Source: Buddleja alternifolia (lineage: Eukaryota > Streptophyta > Magnoliopsida > Lamiales > Scrophulariaceae). From it: a stretch of 64,000 nucleotides of DNA. Both the position numbers and the translations under genes were made by a program. The stretch covers positions 5,099,001 through 5,163,000 of the forward strand of contig CM033406.1 in the NCBI GenBank assembly GCA_019426215.1, given 5' to 3'. This document shows positions 55,194 through 64,000 of the stretch, in pieces (position 1 is the first letter of the stretch; each line of letters begins with the position of its first letter). Below the pieces are notes generated by a model. That model was not told the DNA's origin and made no database searches. It worked only from the letters and a program-made list of their open reading frames with translations.

Positions 55194-56418
55194 GGCTAAT
55201 ATACGCCCAATCCTCCTGTGATCGACCTTATTATCACTCCACCTCCCTATGAAACAAAATTAACAAAAAAACCCTTTTATATTTTTTAAAATGTGTTTAC
55301 TGACTCCCTAAGCATTTTTACTTACAAATTTTTGTGTAAAGACCAAAATACCCTTATTCTTTTAATATATTTACATGATATTTTTTTATTTTTTCTTTTA
55401 TTAATTAATTTTTTTCTTTAATTATTTGTTTATTTCTTTAATTATTTTCTATTCAATTTTTTATTTCTATTTTTGTTCATCTTCTTCCTCAAAACACAAT
55501 AACTCAACCCTAACACATTCCACCACCACCATAGCCACCACCTCCTATACCTCCCAAACTCCTTCCTCTTCCCCACCATCACAGCTGGAGCCCTCCACCA
55601 CGACCACCACCCCGGAACTCCCGCTACTGTCACCACCCCGGAGCTCCCGCCACCATCGTCTCCCCTATCAAAATCGCGCCTTTCCAGCTAAGGAGTCAAT
55701 TTGCAGATTAGGGGGCTGAAATTATGGAGTTTGGTGATGGATTTGGGGGCTGAAAATGATGGTTTTGGGTGGTGGGTTTGGGGACTGAAAATTGTAGAAA
55801 TGGTGTGGGTTTGGGGCCTGAAAAATGGTGGAATGGTGGTGCTTTCAGGGGCGAAAATTGCTTGTGGTTTTGGGGCGAAAAATGGTGGGAATGGTTGTGG
55901 TTTTAGGGCCGAAAAGGGTGTCGACGGCGGGTGGTTTGGGTGGTGGTTTGGGGATGAAGTGGTTGTGGAAGCTGGAGATCGCCGAAAGGGGTGGCGGTGG
56001 ATCGGTGGTGGTGGGAGGGTTATAATTGTAGACATACAAATATATGTATATCTATATATCTAATATTACTATTATATATTTTTTAATTATTTTTTTATAA
56101 TTAAAACATTAAAATATACTTGAAATAAATATAAGATATTTAATCAGAACCATTGATTTCTACCAAGATCTACGGTTGTTATAAATTGAATATAGTAAAA
56201 TAAATGTATTAAATAATGATCGTTGATTTTAAAAGATTAGATCTAAAGGTTGGTAGATGAGGGGGCAAAATAGTCATTTACTGACAAAAATGTTACAGCC
56301 AGTTGCATAACCCTCGAGTGAGGCGCGTGGGGAGTTAAACCGCTTTGGTATTTTTTTTTCGTAGGGGGGTGGAGTGATAATAAGGTCGATCACAGGGGTG
56401 GGTGGTATATTTTACCCC
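55194..56418. mobile_element. MULE-like non-autonomous DNA transposon (1225 bp) with GC-rich interior
   Basis: Inverted ends share CCTGTGATCGACCTTATTAT followed by CACTCCACC; the right end read inward is GGGGTAAAATATACCACCC and the left GGCTAATATACGCCC. Flanks TATTATGAT (55185-55193) and TATTATGCT (56419-56427) give a 9-bp TSD with one mismatch, typical of MULEs. Sequence left and right of it joins as one element-H 3' region. The interior has a GC-rich block (55500-56020) encoding Ser/Thr/Pro-rich or Gly/Trp-rich open frames with a ~30-bp periodicity. No transposase is seen. It may have picked up host sequence. Confidence 0.8.
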
Positions 56419-56427
56419 TATTATGCT

Positions 56428-57198
56428 AATTTGAGCTGAGCCTAAGCCAAATGAGTTTAATTGAATGAAAGATCTAGTTTTATTTCGTGATCTTTGACAC
56501 ACGAGCGATTAAATCCTTAGAAGTGTCTCTACACTTAGTGCCCTAAAACTATCTAGTTTGAGAGTTATTGATCTAAAACTTGCTACATGAGTGCCATAGA
56601 AAGCCTAATGAAATAAAACATTGCACGTGATCTAACCTTAATGATTTTAAAGGGAAAGTTTCATATGCAGTTGAAAGTTTAAATGTTTGAGATAATCGAA
56701 TTTAAAGGGCTATAAGGTTTTTTTTATAATTCTTGTGCCTTGTGATGATCGAAAGTTGATAGATATGGAATTAATGTCCAAAATTTGGTAAGAATGCCTC
56801 GACTATAATATCTTAGACTTATTTTCACTACATACTTTGGAGTCTTTTTGAGTTGAGGTGTCACATGAGCAAAATTATTTGATATGTATTTATAATTGGA
56901 GCTTTAAAAAGGATAATTTTGTGGCATTGGATCTTGTTAATTATGTTGATGTGTATTGATTGGGTTGGGTCTGAAATTTGTTAATTTTGTGGGTATATCA
57001 TCTGCAAACCCTCATGAGACTATACTCGTCTTTTTTGGGTAACATAAAGGTTTAAAGTCTTGTTGCACATGCTAAGTGCAATCGTTTACTCCACGAAAGT
57101 GAGTTTATCCTTTTGTTTTTGTTTTTGTTTTTATCTCTCTTTGGTAGTTGTTCTTGATCTTATCTCTATGATTTTATTACTCGAGGACGATCAATGTG
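56428..57198 (+). other. Element H 3' untranslated region, part 2
   Basis: No gene is seen. Continues element H after the MULE-like insertion (TGAGCTGAGCCTAAGCCAAA) up to the PPT. CTCGAGGACGATCAATGTG just before the PPT is the typical Athila/Tat pre-LTR block. Confidence 0.7.
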
Positions 57199-57210
57199 TA
57201 AGTTTGGGGA
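57199..57210 (+). promoter_or_regulatory. Polypurine tract of element H
   Basis: TAAGTTTGGGGA directly before the LTR start TGTTGATAGG. The AAGTTTGGGG form is standard for plant gypsy elements of this kind. Confidence 0.85.
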
Positions 57211-58396
57211 TGTTGATAGGGCTGAGATTTACGTGTTTTAGTCTTATATATTTGTATGATTTAGGCTCGATTATGAGTGATTTATGCCACAAATGCGTGT
57301 AATAAGTTGGATATTTGAGTTCAGGTATGAAATCAGCACAATTAAGGAAAACAAGAGAATAATGTAGAAATTCAGTGAAAAACCGAGAATTCAGTATTTA
57401 TGTCCGGACGTGAGTTATGCAACGTTCGAGTGTGGGAGCTATTTTACGTACGAACGCCAAAAGGAGTAACGTTCAAACGTTGGGCTGGCCAGAGCAGTTT
57501 TCGCGTTTTAAAAGACTAATTAGGAGTGGGGTCTTTCCTTACAAAATGATATAAATACCAGATCAGTTCTAGAACAGAGGAGCCAATTTTAGAAGACCTA
57601 ATTCAAGACTTGAAGAGCAAGAAGAAGAAAAAACACAAAAGATCATCTTCAACAATAGGGAGTTTATTAGATTTAGATACATATTTGTATATGAATTTTT
57701 ATCTTGATTCTTGTTTACTTTCTCTTGCGATTATGAACTAAATTTTTTACACTAAGGCCATGTAAAGGCCAAATTTATGACGTTGGTTATATGAAATTTG
57801 TTTCTTTGAGTTAATTCTATGGTTGCTATGTATTATGATTTATATGCTTTTACTAAATTTATTTGCTTGATCACCATATGTGTGCTATATTGCCTAACTT
57901 AACTGTTCGGAAGAAAGTAATTTAGGGTGAAAAAGACATCATAATATAATATAAGTTAGTTGATGCGAGGGATGGCTACATTCTCTGGACGCTATTAGTC
58001 TAATTTATCCGGGGCAAATTCAAATCTTATTGCATGTAAGAGAGATTGCTACAAACAATCTAGCATGGGTAATCAAGACAGAGGGATCGAATTGAGAATA
58101 AACTTAAGGATTTTTCCACCATAGAAACACTAGTCTAATAACTAAGGAACAAGTCGTTATATGTGTCTTAGTCGCTTTTCTCATATAATTTCATCATCTT
58201 GCTTTATGATCCTCGTTAGTATAATATATCTTTGTTTTATTCACTTATAAGTGTAGATTCAATCTTGCTTTAATTTCTCACAATTCTAAGATACAAGTCT
58301 CTGTGAGTTCGACATTCCGAACTTAGTTGTCCACTTTATTACTACACATGATCAGTTCTCTTATTGTTAAATACACGATTGGGTTTTCATGAATCA
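57211..58396 (+). repeat. 3' LTR of element H (about 1.19 kb)
   Basis: Starts TGTTGATAGGGCTGAG and probably ends GTTTTCATGAATCA at 58396. TATA box TATAAATA at 57550-57557, with transcription start expected around 57580. No matching 5' LTR in the window, so the right edge is inferred from the TG..CA rule and the change to the TGACGTA-rich sequence. Confidence 0.72.
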
Positions 58397-58915
58397 AATG
58401 ACGTATTTCAACATCAATCCAAAGTATTATTACATATGAAATGATGTATTGTTAACAACTAAAAGGATGTATTAATTAATAAATATAAAGGCCATATGTC
58501 AACATTTAAGATGACGTATTATTTTAATAAAAACGATGTACATGTATAATCTAACGACATATGCGTAGTCTAATGACGTACGTGATCAAATAAATTGACG
58601 TATTAGTATATATAGATTATACATTTTAGATGACGTATTTCAACAGCAAATCGAAGTATTTAAATTGACGTATTATTTCATTCAATATGATGTATGATTC
58701 ATATAAATTGATGTATTTTTCTTTATTAATTGACGTATTTGTATTTTAAAATTTATGTACTAGTACATTAGATGGACGTATTATTTCATTTCAACTGACG
58801 TATGATTTCATATCAATTAACGTATTTTTATCTATTAATTGATGTATTTGGACATTATAAACTGACGTATTGGTACACAAAATGGACCTATTATTAGTAC
58901 ATAAAACAATTTTAT
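58397..58915. repeat. Cluster of dispersed TGACGTA-type motifs
   Basis: Within ~520 bases the core GACGTA occurs about ten times, usually as TGACGTATT, plus as many degenerate forms (GATGTATT, AAGTATT, TAACGTATT), spaced irregularly 20-60 bases apart in one orientation. No coding sequence. It could be the subterminal region of a DNA transposon or a decayed short-period repeat. Confidence 0.75.
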
Positions 58916-58919
58916 ACTT

Positions 58920-59790
58920 GACATTTCTAGATAATTTATCATATATTTTTAGAAAGCTCTATGTGTCTACGTTTGAAGTGAAAAGGCGGTTTATGATTTC
59001 AAGCATTGTATAGTGCGTTATGGACTTTCTCGTTAAGTCGCGCAAAACTGCCGACAAATTTTAGCTTATGTTTGAAGCGAAAATTGTTTATACTAAATAT
59101 TTATTGATAATGCTTCATACATGTCTAGAAATCTCTATGTGTCTATATTGAAATTTTAAAAAAAATGATTTATGATTTTGATCATCGTACAATGCGTTAT
59201 GACTTTCTCGTGACGTCGCGCAAAACTGTAGACAAATTTTAGCTTATGTTGGAAGGAAAACCTGCTTCATACTAGCAATTTCCTAATAATGTTTCATACA
59301 TTTTCATAAATCTCTATGTGTCTATCTTGAAATGAAAAAAGTGTTTTATGATTCCAAGAATTGTATAGTGCATTATGTACTTTCTCGTGAAGTCGCGCAA
59401 AACTATCAATAAATTTTAGCTTATGTTTGAAGGAAAAACAGTTTCATAATAGAAACTTTTTGTTAATGTGTCATACATTTTTAGAAATATCTATGTGTCT
59501 ACTTTGAAATAAAAAAAAATTGCATATGATTCCGACTATCGTATAATGCGTTATGGACTCTATCGTGAAGTCACGTAAAACTTTCTATAACTTTAGTTTA
59601 CTTTTGAAGACAAAATTCTTTCATACAAGACATTTATTGATAATGTATCATACAATTTTTTAAAGCTCTGTGTCTATTTTCAGATGAAAAAAGTGGTTTA
59701 TGACTTTGAGCATCCTACAGTGCATTATGAACGTTTTCGTGAGGTCGCACAAATCTGTCAACTTATCATATGAAAATACTTCAACTATGC
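58920..59790. repeat. Five tandem copies of a ~177-bp repeat
   Basis: The block CTCTATGTGTCTA starts at 58957, 59133, 59312, 59489 and 59666, giving spacings of 176, 179, 177 and 177. Each unit also has TTTATGATT, a TATAGTGCGTTATGGACTTT-type block and CTCGTGAAGTCGCGCAAAACT and TTTTAGCTTATG blocks in the same order. Units differ from each other at many positions, so the array is old. The unit length is typical of plant satellites. No protein is encoded. Confidence 0.9.
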
Positions 59791-60639
59791 ACAAAAAATA
59801 CGTCACACACGTCTTATCGATACTGCAATCACAGTACATATGAAATTTGAAAATATATATATATATATATATATATTACTTGAAATATAGGCAATATGGA
59901 TCTAGATTTGTTCCCTTTATCGTGGAGAATAACACGGTGTCTACTTTGAACACATTCGATCGCCAGAAAAGCCTATGTAATCAAATTTGTGGACAAGGGG
60001 AAAAGGAAGAAAGAGAAGAGAGATATGAGGAAGATGATTAAAAATTTAATAAAATAAGGGTATTTTCATCTTTTCAAGTGGGTAGGGAGTGAATCCAAAT
60101 TTATATTATGAACTAGGGAGTTCGTAATGTAAAATTATGGGTAGGGACTAATTTTTAAGTTTAATTAAGGATTTTTGATTAATTCTCCAATGAATTATTC
60201 ACCACTTAATTCATAACTCCTACAGATTGAGTTCAAATCTAGCAACATTGACTCAACCCCTAGAATTGAATGATTTTAAGTAGACCTTTTCAGATCACGA
60301 TCGTAGCATATGTCTCATCTTTCTATCAGATCTCCCGATTAAATCTAGGACTTGGGTTCTCAGTCGAAATCCCATTAATTTAATCATATGACTATTTTTT
60401 TTTTGTAAATGATGACTTTTGTCAATTGGGCAAGGACACCCTCCTTCTCATTGACAGACTCTGGCTAGAGATTCCTAAGTCATTCATTTTCAAAAAAGCA
60501 TAGGAGATTCATTGATCCTCAGATCAGAGACAGATCCTTTCTCGGATTCGCTTGTCAAGCCATATAACCTGACTACACCCAAAATAGCCCATTTTGTGAT
60601 TTTCCTGGAATCATGAACTAAATCAAAGTGTAGTGGGTT
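59791..60639. other. AT-rich spacer with (TA)n and unassigned sequence
   Basis: A (TA)n run at 59856-59874. The ~280 bases up to 60180 end with ACTAATTTTTAAGTTTAATTAAGG and look like the end of a DNA transposon, but no partner end was found. 60181-60616 reads on the minus strand as AT-moderate sequence with an A-run (60392-60401) and no open frame. No gene is called. Confidence 0.5.
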
Positions 60640-61340
60640 ATATGCTTAAAACCGTGTTTGATGAAGAGGTTAGACAGAGGTTTATAAATATCTAAAAAAT
60701 TCTTAATAAACCATCCGTAAAACCCATTGTGACCCTAGAAACTCCTCACTCTTTTGACACATGTGGGAGGAGCGAGTTTTTCAATTACTTCTATTTTAGC
60801 GGGGTCCACCTCAATGCCCTTTGTGAGATATGATGGCCCAAAACTATGCCATCCTGTATCATAAAGTGACACTTCTCCCAATTTAAAACAAGGTTAGTGT
60901 CCTCATGAAGACCCAAAAAGAGAGAAGTCGTCCATGAATATCTCAATAAAATTCGCAACCATGTCATGAAAGATAGCCATCATACCACACTGAAAGGTGG
61001 CAGGTGCATTACAAAGCCCAAATGGCATTGTCTATAAACAAATGTACCATACGGACAAGTAAAAGTCATTTTCTCTTGGTCCTCCAGTGAAATAGCAATT
61101 TGATTATAGCCTGAGTAGCCATCTAGAAAACATAAAATTCATGTCCCGCTAACCTTTCGAGCATTTGGTCAATGAAGGGAAGGGAGAAGTGATCTTTTAT
61201 AGTAGCATCATTCAATTTTCTGTAGTCAATGCAAACACCCCAACCCGTCACAGTGCTAGTTGGGATTAACTTGTTTTTATCATTAGAAATAACGGTCATG
61301 CCTCCTTTCTTTGGCACAACTTGGTTGGACTTACCCATGC
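60640..61340 (-). pseudogene. Athila-type Ty3/gypsy RT fragment
   Basis: The open piece 61338-61123 has [40 protein letters not shown] and [17 protein letters not shown], the characteristic start of Athila RT (the usual form is [12 protein letters not shown]). Downstream to 60640 it continues with stops: YSGYNQIAI, MTFTCPYGTF and, near 60800-60660, RSFLGHNGFYGWFIKNF. The frame is cut at both ends by a 23-bp direct repeat. Integrase and gag are absent. Confidence 0.9.
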
Positions 61341-61363
61341 ACTAAATCAAAGTGTAGTGGGTT

Positions 61364-62600
61364 GATCATCCGTTTTTAATAATTCCTATACTATCTAAGT
61401 GTGTGATGTAATAAAATGGAGTCCAACATTGTACTCTTTATAGAGATCACCTATATAAGTGAGAAGTGAGGGCCGCTTCAATATAGTTAACACATATAAA
61501 TCCAAGTGTTCCATGACCAAATGGACCCAATTTAGAACAAGAACTTTAGAGAAACCATTGTGTGAATATCATTGTATAGGTTCACACGAACAACTGACAG
61601 TGAATCCGATGATATTTCACTAAGAAAGGTTCAAAGCCACAAGCTACCTCCTCTGATGCAATAGTTTTTTACCTGAACTCTCGTAGCGTCTCCATGTGCA
61701 TTAATTTTCATTTAATGTGGGGAATTATTGAACATCTTGCCTAAGAAAGTGTGTATTTGACAACCTTAGATGGAAAATTCAAAAATGCCTCGTTGCTTGG
61801 ATGCATAATATTATTACACACTATGAACTGCATTTCGAGTATATATCATTAGTATTTTGAATTTCTCAATTCCGATTTCGGATGATGAGAAACTAAAAGT
61901 CAAAGTTTGGCATTTGAATTAGTAAAAATGTGGATATCCCGCATTGGTTCAATGTTAATAAATAAGTGGTTTTATATATCTCAAGTGGTAGAGTATGGGT
62001 TGGCCCTTCGGGTCATCAAATTTAACGGAAAGAGGGAGGACTTATGGACTTGGGCTTTGGCCAAATTTCTTAACTCCTTACACCCGCAGTCCGGTGGATT
62101 GGATCTCAGACAGGGACCAGTCTTGGGGTTGGATTGGGGTCATGGGTAGGGGTTCGGGTCAATCCACCCGTATTTATCTTTTTAGATAGAATTTTATTAA
62201 ATTAACTAATTTAATTATTACTCTCAAAATAATTTTGAACCATTCGATTTCTTTTTTGATCAATTGCTAATGATGGATCACAACCATTTGGCTGATGCCA
62301 CGATCGCTTAAGCTGTGCTGGACCATATGTTCGTTGTGGAGCAATTCAAGACCAGGTGCTTGCTACACCTGTTCAGACCGAATCGATGCTCGGATAGGAT
62401 AAAGAGGCGTTTTTTCAACTATTTTGGGGGTGATTCAGAATTATTGAAAAGATGTAACTTTCTCAGCCTCAGTCTTCGGAATACTATTTTCAGATTTCAC
62501 CCACCAAATCATTCTCTTTCTCTCTTCTCTCTTACTAAGTACTAATCTGAGTATTTGAAAGAGTTTCTTACAAAACCTGGGGGTTCTAAGAAAAGCTTGT
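61364..62600. other. Unassigned sequence, probably retroelement debris
   Basis: No supported gene. The first part (to about 61800), read on the minus strand, joins across the Athila fragment to 60616-60430 and is probably untranslated sequence of another retroelement. At 61935-62010 there is an ATCCCGCATTG motif about 24 bases upstream of a TTTATATA box. Open frames of 60-80 codons here lack family resemblance. Confidence 0.4.
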
Positions 62601-62678
62601 TCACCCGGGTTACAATTTTGGAGTGGTTCTAATTCTAAAACATTAGTTGTTGTATCTTGTGACACAAATGTTATATCT

Positions 62679-62780
62679 CATCACCCATCAAGAGGGGGAC
62701 ATTATTGTGTTAAGAAAATCAATAAGCCTCATCACCCATCAAGAGCGGGATGTTATTGTGTTAAGAAAATCGATAAGCCT
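62679..62780. repeat. 51-bp tandem duplication
   Basis: Two units, 62679-62729 and 62730-62780, starting CATCACCCATCAAGAG and ending AAGCCT, differing at a few positions. 51 is a multiple of three, but stops occur in two frames, and the open frame through it (62647-62838) resembles nothing known to me. Confidence 0.85.
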
Positions 62781-63095
62781 GTGCCTCGACCAAGCAATTT
62801 GCATAACACAGTACCAAAATTTTCACTACGGTACCTAATATGCAGCCTCAAAAACCTCACAAACTTATTATTCAAGTCAATCCTCTATCAAATTAGAATT
62901 TCAAGATGAGCGAACGCTGTCGACTGGATTGACCTAAGTCTTCCAAGGACACGAACCACCTCCATGCATGTTATTTTTAGAATAGGAATTCCTCTACCTT
63001 CAAAATTAATGTTTATTAGTAGGTGTGTTTTTTCATATTTTTGTTTCCGCTGTAAAAAAAAAAAAGTCCAAATTAAAGAGAAGGGAATCTTATAG
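62781..63095. other. Intergenic sequence upstream of the host gene
   Basis: No gene or element is seen. An A-run at 63053-63065 is the only simple feature. Confidence 0.5.
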
Positions 63096-63230
63096 TTGGC
63101 GGGCAGCGGAAAATTTGGCGGTAAAATAACCTAATAGGGTACGCGTCTTGCTCTGATTGGCAGTACATGTGCATATGTCGGCTGTGTTATGACATGGCAT
63201 GGGCATAACAATGCTGTGTTTTTCCCGCGC
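63096..63230 (+). promoter_or_regulatory. Cluster of E2F-type sites in the promoter of the host gene
   Basis: Three sites: TTGGCGGG at 63096-63103, TTTGGCGG at 63114-63121 and TTTCCCGCGC at 63221-63230. The last is a textbook E2F site (TTTCCCGC), 387 bases upstream of the ATG. E2F factors drive S-phase genes and are repressed by the retinoblastoma-related protein; plant RBR genes are themselves E2F-regulated. The match between promoter and predicted product strengthens both calls. Confidence 0.7.
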
Positions 63231-63607
63231 GATCAGAGCTAAAGGGTTTTATTTTCCCCCAAATCCCACATTAAAAAAAAGATAAAAGAAAAAAGAAAAA
63301 AGAAAAAAGAAAAAAGAAAAAGGAAAACCCGAACCCCTCTCTCTTTCTTCCTCTCAACTCACAAGATAGATAGATATAGATACATAGATAGATATAGATA
63401 GAGATAAGAGAGTAATTAAGCATCACCAGCAGCAGCGCCGCAGCTAGAGTCCGTATAGAAATTCTCTGCTCAGGTTTTCCACTTTCAGCCATTTGAATTA
63501 TATTCTCTCTCTTTTTTGTTGGCCACTCAATTAGGGTTTTTTTATTTCTTTCTTTCTAATAATTTTGTTCGATCTGTGTATTTAATAATAGATCGGAGAT
63601 CTAAAAA
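63231..63607 (+). promoter_or_regulatory. Core promoter and 5' untranslated leader of the host gene
   Basis: Contains an A/G microsatellite (AGAAAAA units, 63276-63325), a CT-rich stretch (63336-63356) typical of plant leaders, and GATA-type repeats (63365-63408). No ATG occurs on the plus strand between about 63215 and 63608, so the ATG at 63608 is the first in the transcript if transcription starts anywhere in this stretch. The TATA box is not obvious. An open frame on the minus strand (63492-63271) is repeat-driven and rejected. Confidence 0.6.
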
Positions 63608-63697
63608 ATGGCGGAGCTGAAGAAGATTTCGAGCCCTTCCCTTCCTGAAGATGGAGGTGGAAGCACCATTGAAGCTCGATTTGCCAATTTTTGCAAG
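63608..63697 (+). CDS. RBR: First coding exon of a probable RETINOBLASTOMA-RELATED gene (partial, continues off the right end)
   Basis: The ATG is in good context (AAAAAATGGCGG). The exon encodes 30 residues, MAELKKISSPSL near the start and STIEARFANFCK at the end, followed by the donor AAG|GTCTCT at 63698. Plant RBR proteins begin with a variable 20-30 residues and then an EARFxxFCKNGL-type block at the start of the N-terminal cyclin-like domain; IEARFANFCK fits. RBR binds E2F and represses S-phase entry and acts in stem-cell and gamete control in the nucleus. The E2F sites upstream support this. The assignment rests on about ten residues; exon 2 lies outside the window. The open frame past 63697 is intron: its residues turn Phe/Leu-rich. 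Confidence 0.65.
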
Positions 63698-64000
63698 GTC
63701 TCTTTTTTATTTTATTTTCTTTCCTTTTGTTTTTTGCCTGTATTATTATGTCTTGATTTTTTTCCAATTCTGTCGTATGTGTTTTCTGCCTACTCATGCT
63801 GCTGCGCTTCTCTGTTGTTAGCCTTGACCCCTTCTATTATTATCTGTAATTTTTACGGTATACTGCTTTTTGTCCTCTTCATGACAATAGGATAAGTTCA
63901 TGTCTTTCGAAGATTAAATTTAACAAGCATATAATAAATTTCATCTCTTTCGATTTATGGTCCTTGTTCTGTTTATTTTTCTTTAAATGCTCAGCTTCTT
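63698..64000 (+). other. Intron 1 of the probable RBR gene (partial)
   Basis: Starts with GT at 63698-63699 and is strongly T-rich (CTTTTTTATTTTATTTTCTTTCC), as plant introns are. No acceptor was chosen within the window; candidate TGCTCAG at 63989-63995 is near the end but the following bases are too few to test. Confidence 0.6.

Larger units (their letters stand above)
54131..58396 (+). mobile_element. Element H: 3' part of an Athila-like Ty3/gypsy retrotransposon
   Basis: Plus strand. C-terminus of an ORF behind pol, then a long 3' untranslated region containing TAAGTTTGGGGGTG (54687-54700), a PPT-like tract common in these elements. A second PPT stands at the LTR (57199-57210), and the 3' LTR follows. 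A MULE-like element interrupts it. The 5' part is missing, because element G's 3' region is directly to the left without LTR or TSD. Confidence 0.78.

Noticed and set aside
55426..56063. Overlapping open frames on both strands in the GC-rich part of the MULE-like element
   Set aside because: Low-complexity composition and ~30-bp periodicity produce open frames in several phases; not supported as genes.
62010..62060. U6-like CCCTTCGGG block
   Set aside because: Only the short hairpin-like core matches; the rest of the U6 sequence is absent.
63271..63492. 73-codon minus-strand open frame rich in Phe, Ser and Tyr
   Set aside because: Generated by the A/G and GATA microsatellites in the leader of the host gene.
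63698..63895. Continuation of the open frame past the first exon of the host gene
   Set aside because: T-rich sequence with GT at the exon edge and Phe/Leu-rich translation indicates intron, not coding sequence.

Overview
This is plant nuclear DNA, almost certainly from a eudicot. The evidence is plant-type LTR retrotransposons primed by initiator tRNA-Met (PBS TGGTATCAGAGC), MULE, hAT and Tourist-like DNA elements, plant L1 LINE debris, AT-rich spacers, and one probable host gene at the extreme right. Nothing bacterial, organellar or viral in the narrow sense was seen.

From about 1 to 43,400 the window is a nest of transposable elements that can be unpicked from target-site duplications (TSDs) and from continuity of the interrupted coding frames. 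An old Ty1/copia element K (minus; 37945-38801 and 42592-~43395) was split by a MULE-like element J (38812-42581, 10-bp TSD), which carries a 5'-truncated L1 LINE. K was also hit by a copia LTR, L (37253-37944 visible). L was hit by element B (7626-37252, plus), a Sirevirus-like copia element with a long extra ORF behind pol. B was hit by A (1-7625, minus, same family) and by C (9905-30615, minus, another copia clade, TSD AGTGT). C was hit by D (17793-26517, a structurally complete copia element with both LTRs, PBS, PPT and TSD CAAGA), by a solo LTR E of the A/B family inside its 5' LTR (27397-28934, TSD ATCTT), and by an hAT-like element (14125-14958, 8-bp TSD). A Tourist-like MITE (34338-34642, TSD TAA) sits in B's extra ORF.

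From about 43,600 to 54,130 lies a decayed Ty3/gypsy element of the Tat/Ogre type (G, plus): PBS, gag, DSG protease, RT, RNase H, a second RNase H, integrase, a 3' region with tandem repeats and an antisense ORF. Its RT is interrupted by a second solo LTR of the A/B family (F, 47687-49209, TSD AAAAC). Then follow the 3' part and 3' LTR of an Athila-like element H (to 58396) containing a 1.2-kb MULE-like element (55194-56418). Next come an array of dispersed TGACGTA-type motifs and five copies of a ~177-bp tandem repeat (58397-59790), and a minus-strand Athila-type RT fragment (60640-61340) flanked by a 23-bp direct repeat.

The last ~0.9 kb looks like an ordinary host gene start: a promoter with three E2F-type sites, a CT-rich leader, and a first coding exon (63608-63697) whose 30 residues resemble the N-terminus of plant RETINOBLASTOMA-RELATED (RBR) proteins, followed by a GT splice donor.

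The most unusual signal is in element B. Its post-pol ORF (30946-35466) appears to contain three short introns, all phase 1, and reading frame is kept across each predicted splice. That implies a retroelement that must both splice its downstream ORF and preserve the introns in the genomic RNA. The A/B family also carries a dense scatter of AAGCG-type motifs on both strands, and an LTR-terminal hairpin with a length-variable G-run. All element coding regions are interrupted by stops or frameshifts; none looks autonomous as it stands.
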